From contig NZ_JACHNC010000001.1 in NCBI RefSeq assembly GCF_014205215.1, positions 1,369,001-1,433,000 of the forward strand: DNA of 64,000 nt. The letters run 5' to 3'. The DNA is from Actinoplanes lobatus (GTDB lineage Bacteria; Actinomycetota; Actinomycetes; Mycobacteriales; Micromonosporaceae). Below the pieces are notes generated by a model. It was not told where the DNA came from. It saw nothing but the letters and a program-made list of their open reading frames with translations, and made no database searches. The first letter of the stretch is position 1. Every line of letters starts with the position of its first letter. The translations under genes were made by a program, and so were the position numbers. This document shows positions 62,228-64,000 of this stretch, one piece after another.

Positions 62228-63316
62228 TCAGAGGAGGGCTACGGAGCGGGCGCCCTCGCCGCGGGACATGCGGTCGAAAGCGGCCGGGACCTCGGCCAGG
62301 GTGATCCGGTCGGTGATCAGGTGGTCCAGGTTGAGCTTGCCGTCGAGGACGTCGCGGGCCAGGGCCGGAACCTCGATGTCGGTGTCCGCCTGCCCGTACA
62401 CCGAAGCCTTGAGGGTCCGCGCCGACGAGAAGATGTCGAGCGCGCCCAGCTGGACCATGTCGTCGGCCGCGCCCATGCCGACCACGGTGACCTGGCCGCC
62501 GCGCCGGGTGGCGCGCCACGCGGCGCGGATGGTCGACGCCCGGCCGACGCATTCGATGGCGTGATCGGTGCCGAGCCTGCCGGTCAGGTTGCGGATCTCC
62601 TTGGACAGGTTGTCCGAGGAGACCACGAAGTCGGTGGCGCCGGCCGCCTCGGCCAGGCCCTTCTTCGCCTCGGTGACGTCGACGGCGATGACCTTGCCGG
62701 CGCCGGCCGCGCGGGCCGCGGCGACCGCCGACAGCCCGACCCCGCCGAGGCCGATGACCAGCACCGATTCGCCCGGCTTGACCTGGGCGGTGTTGCGGAC
62801 CGCGCCGCTGCCGGTGAGCACCGAGCACCCGAGCAGGGCCGCCAGTTCGAAATTCAGTTCCTTCGGTACGCGGATGACCGCGTTCTCCGGGGCCACCACC
62901 TGTTCCGCGAAGGCGCCCAGCCCGAGGGTGACGTGGACCGGCGCACCGTCCAGGGTGAGCCCGTTCTCCAGGGCCGCGACGCCGGACGAGGTGCTGCACA
63001 GCCACGGCTGGCCGTGCTCGCAGAACCAGCAGCTCCGGCAGGCCGGCTGCCAGTTGAGGACCACGTGATCGCCCACCCGGGCGCGGGTGACGTGTTCGCC
63101 GACCTCGACCACCTCGCCGGCCGCCTCGTGACCGAGCACGAGCGGGTGCGGCGGGCGCAGCGTACCGTTGATCATGGAAAGGTCGGAGTGGCAGACACCG
63201 GCCGCACGGACCTTGACCCGCACCTGGCCCGGCCCGATCTCGGGCAGCCGCAGCTCGACAAGCTCAGCCGGCACGCCCGCACTGCGAACGACCAGGCCCC
63301 GCATGTAATGGCTCAT
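62228..63316 (-). CDS. Zinc-dependent alcohol dehydrogenase
   Basis: A 362-residue medium-chain dehydrogenase. The catalytic zinc site is AGVCHSD and GHEAAG; the structural zinc site is the four cysteines in CRSCWFCEHGQPWLC near 92-106. The Rossmann motif is GLGGVG. It belongs with class III/NDMA-type alcohol dehydrogenases. An aldehyde dehydrogenase is transcribed just before it, so the pair may oxidise an alcohol to an acid. GGAGGGGG precedes the ATG. Confidence 0.88.
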   Translation of the reverse strand: MSHYMRGLVVRSAGVPAELVELRLPEIGPGQVRVKVRAAGVCHSDLSMINGTLRPPHPLVLGHEAAGEVVEVGEHVTRARVGDHVVLNWQPACRSCWFCEHGQPWLCSTSSGVAALENGLTLDGAPVHVTLGLGAFAEQVVAPENAVIRVPKELNFELAALLGCSVLTGSGAVRNTAQVKPGESVLVIGLGGVGLSAVAAARAAGAGKVIAVDVTEAKKGLAEAAGATDFVVSSDNLSKEIRNLTGRLGTDHAIECVGRASTIRAAWRATRRGGQVTVVGMGAADDMVQLGALDIFSSARTLKASVYGQADTDIEVPALARDVLDGKLNLDHLITDRITLAEVPAAFDRMSRGEGARSVALL

Positions 63317-63324
63317 CGCGCCCC

Positions 63325-63339
63325 CTCCGCTTCGCTCCG
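63325..63339. repeat. REP-like short repeat, second copy
   Basis: CTCCGCTTCGCTCCG is identical to 14859-14873. It sits in the 49-base gap between the aldehyde and alcohol dehydrogenase genes and overlaps the region just upstream of the alcohol dehydrogenase ribosome-binding site. Confidence 0.45.
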
Positions 63340-63365
63340 GCGTCGCGCCGAGCCGAATGATCCGC

Positions 63366-64000
63366 TCATCGTTGGATCGCCTTCACCTGCTGGAATTCGG
63401 CCAGGCCGTACGCGCCCAGCTCACGACCGATACCGGACTGCTTGTAACCGCCGAACGGGGCGAACGGGTTGAACGCCCCGCCGTTGACGTCGACCGCGCC
63501 GGTCCGCAGCCGTCGCGCCACGGCCAGGGCCCGCTCGTCGCTGCCCCAGACGGCGCCGGCCAGGCCGTACCTCGAATTGTTGGCGATCGCGACGGCCTCG
63601 TCGTCGGAATCGAAGCCGATGATCGACAGGACCGGGCCGAAGATCTCCTCCTGGGCCAGTTCGCTGTCCGGGTCGACGTCGGCGAAGACGGTCGGCGCGA
63701 CGAAGTGGCCGGTGGCGGGCACCGGCGCGTCCAGTCCACCGGCGACGAGGCGGGCGGAGGCCCGTTCGATGAACCCGCGGACCCGGTCCCGCTGGCCGGC
63801 CGAGGCGAGCGGGCCGAGCCGGGTGGCCGCGTCGAACGGGTCGCCGAGGGTGTAGCCGGCGGCCGTCTTGGCGGCGAGTTCGACGGCCTCGTCGTAGTGG
63901 GACCGGTGGACCAGCATGCGGGTCCACGCCGTACAGGTCTGGCCGGAGTTGAGGAAGGCGTTGCCGACGCCGACCTTGACCGCCTTCACCAGGTCGGCGT
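63366..64000 (-). CDS. Aldehyde dehydrogenase, C-terminal part (runs off window)
   Basis: About 211 residues of an NAD(P)-dependent aldehyde dehydrogenase. The catalytic cysteine lies in [11 protein letters not shown] and the NAD-interacting [10 protein letters not shown] and the C-terminal [19 protein letters not shown] are present. The frame is open to the window edge, so the N-terminal cofactor domain lies outside. The GTG near 63989 is not the start. Confidence 0.9.
   Translation of the reverse strand, partial: ADLVKAVKVGVGNAFLNSGQTCTAWTRMLVHRSHYDEAVELAAKTAAGYTLGDPFDAATRLGPLASAGQRDRVRGFIERASARLVAGGLDAPVPATGHFVAPTVFADVDPDSELAQEEIFGPVLSIIGFDSDDEAVAIANNSRYGLAGAVWGSDERALAVARRLRTGAVDVNGGAFNPFAPFGGYKQSGIGRELGAYGLAEFQQVKAIQR

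Overview
The window is about 64 kb of very GC-rich DNA with densely packed genes, many GTG starts and frequent four-base stop/start overlaps. It looks like chromosome from a filamentous actinobacterium. The whiB7-uvrD2-mrx1-nudC-adnAB gene set (found close together in mycobacteria), mycothiol genes (mrx1, mshB) and the three-gene actinobacterial succinate dehydrogenase all fit. I infer Micromonosporaceae (Actinoplanes-like) from protein style, but the sequence alone does not prove a genus. I see no rRNA, tRNA, CRISPR array, prophage or transposase.

Layout. 0-12 kb: a small zinc-finger-like protein, three DnaA boxes in front of an orphan ThiF-like protein, an ABC1 kinase, whiB7 with a long leader carrying an ORF and an attenuator, uvrD2, mycoredoxin, a PhyH oxygenase, nudC and a paired M16 peptidase operon. 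11.6-17.6 kb: an Rrf2-controlled sulfonate/nitrate-type ABC importer, an acyltransferase and a cold-shock protein. 17.7-25.2 kb: the two large AdnB/AdnA helicase-nuclease subunits. 25.2-31.6 kb: two LOG-family proteins, dapE and dapD (divergent, leaderless), the lysG/lysE exporter pair, and a MerR regulator fused to a beta-clamp-like domain. 31.7-38.4 kb: a methyltransferase, an anchored protein, a SIMPL protein, dapC-fdxA, a GNAT protein and mshB with a membrane partner. 38.5-43.2 kb: a degenerate S9 peptidase-like protein and the TldD/TldE pair. 43.3-47.2 kb: sdhCAB, with a repeat-bearing SdhB tail. 47.4-51.1 kb: an acetyltransferase, a TetR/MFS efflux pair and an AlkB-like protein.

51.1-60.4 kb is one probable operon of ten genes: a Liv-type ABC importer, two SDR dehydrogenases, an ACAD10/11- or LvaA-like kinase, an acyl-CoA dehydrogenase and a terminal TetR regulator. 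A strong promoter with a built-in palindrome precedes it. I read it as an uptake and catabolism module, possibly for 4-hydroxy acids or related acyl compounds; this is the best candidate in the window for an undescribed system. 60.4-64 kb: a DUF6886-like gene, a HigBA-type module whose toxin has lost its middle, an intact VapBC pair, a zinc alcohol dehydrogenase and the C-terminal part of an aldehyde dehydrogenase that runs off the window.

Recurring features: tiny ORFs wedged between genes and overlapping the next start codon, several TANNNT boxes 6-7 nt ahead of start codons (leaderless transcripts), and four convergent gene pairs whose stop codons interlock on a single CTAG or CTAA.
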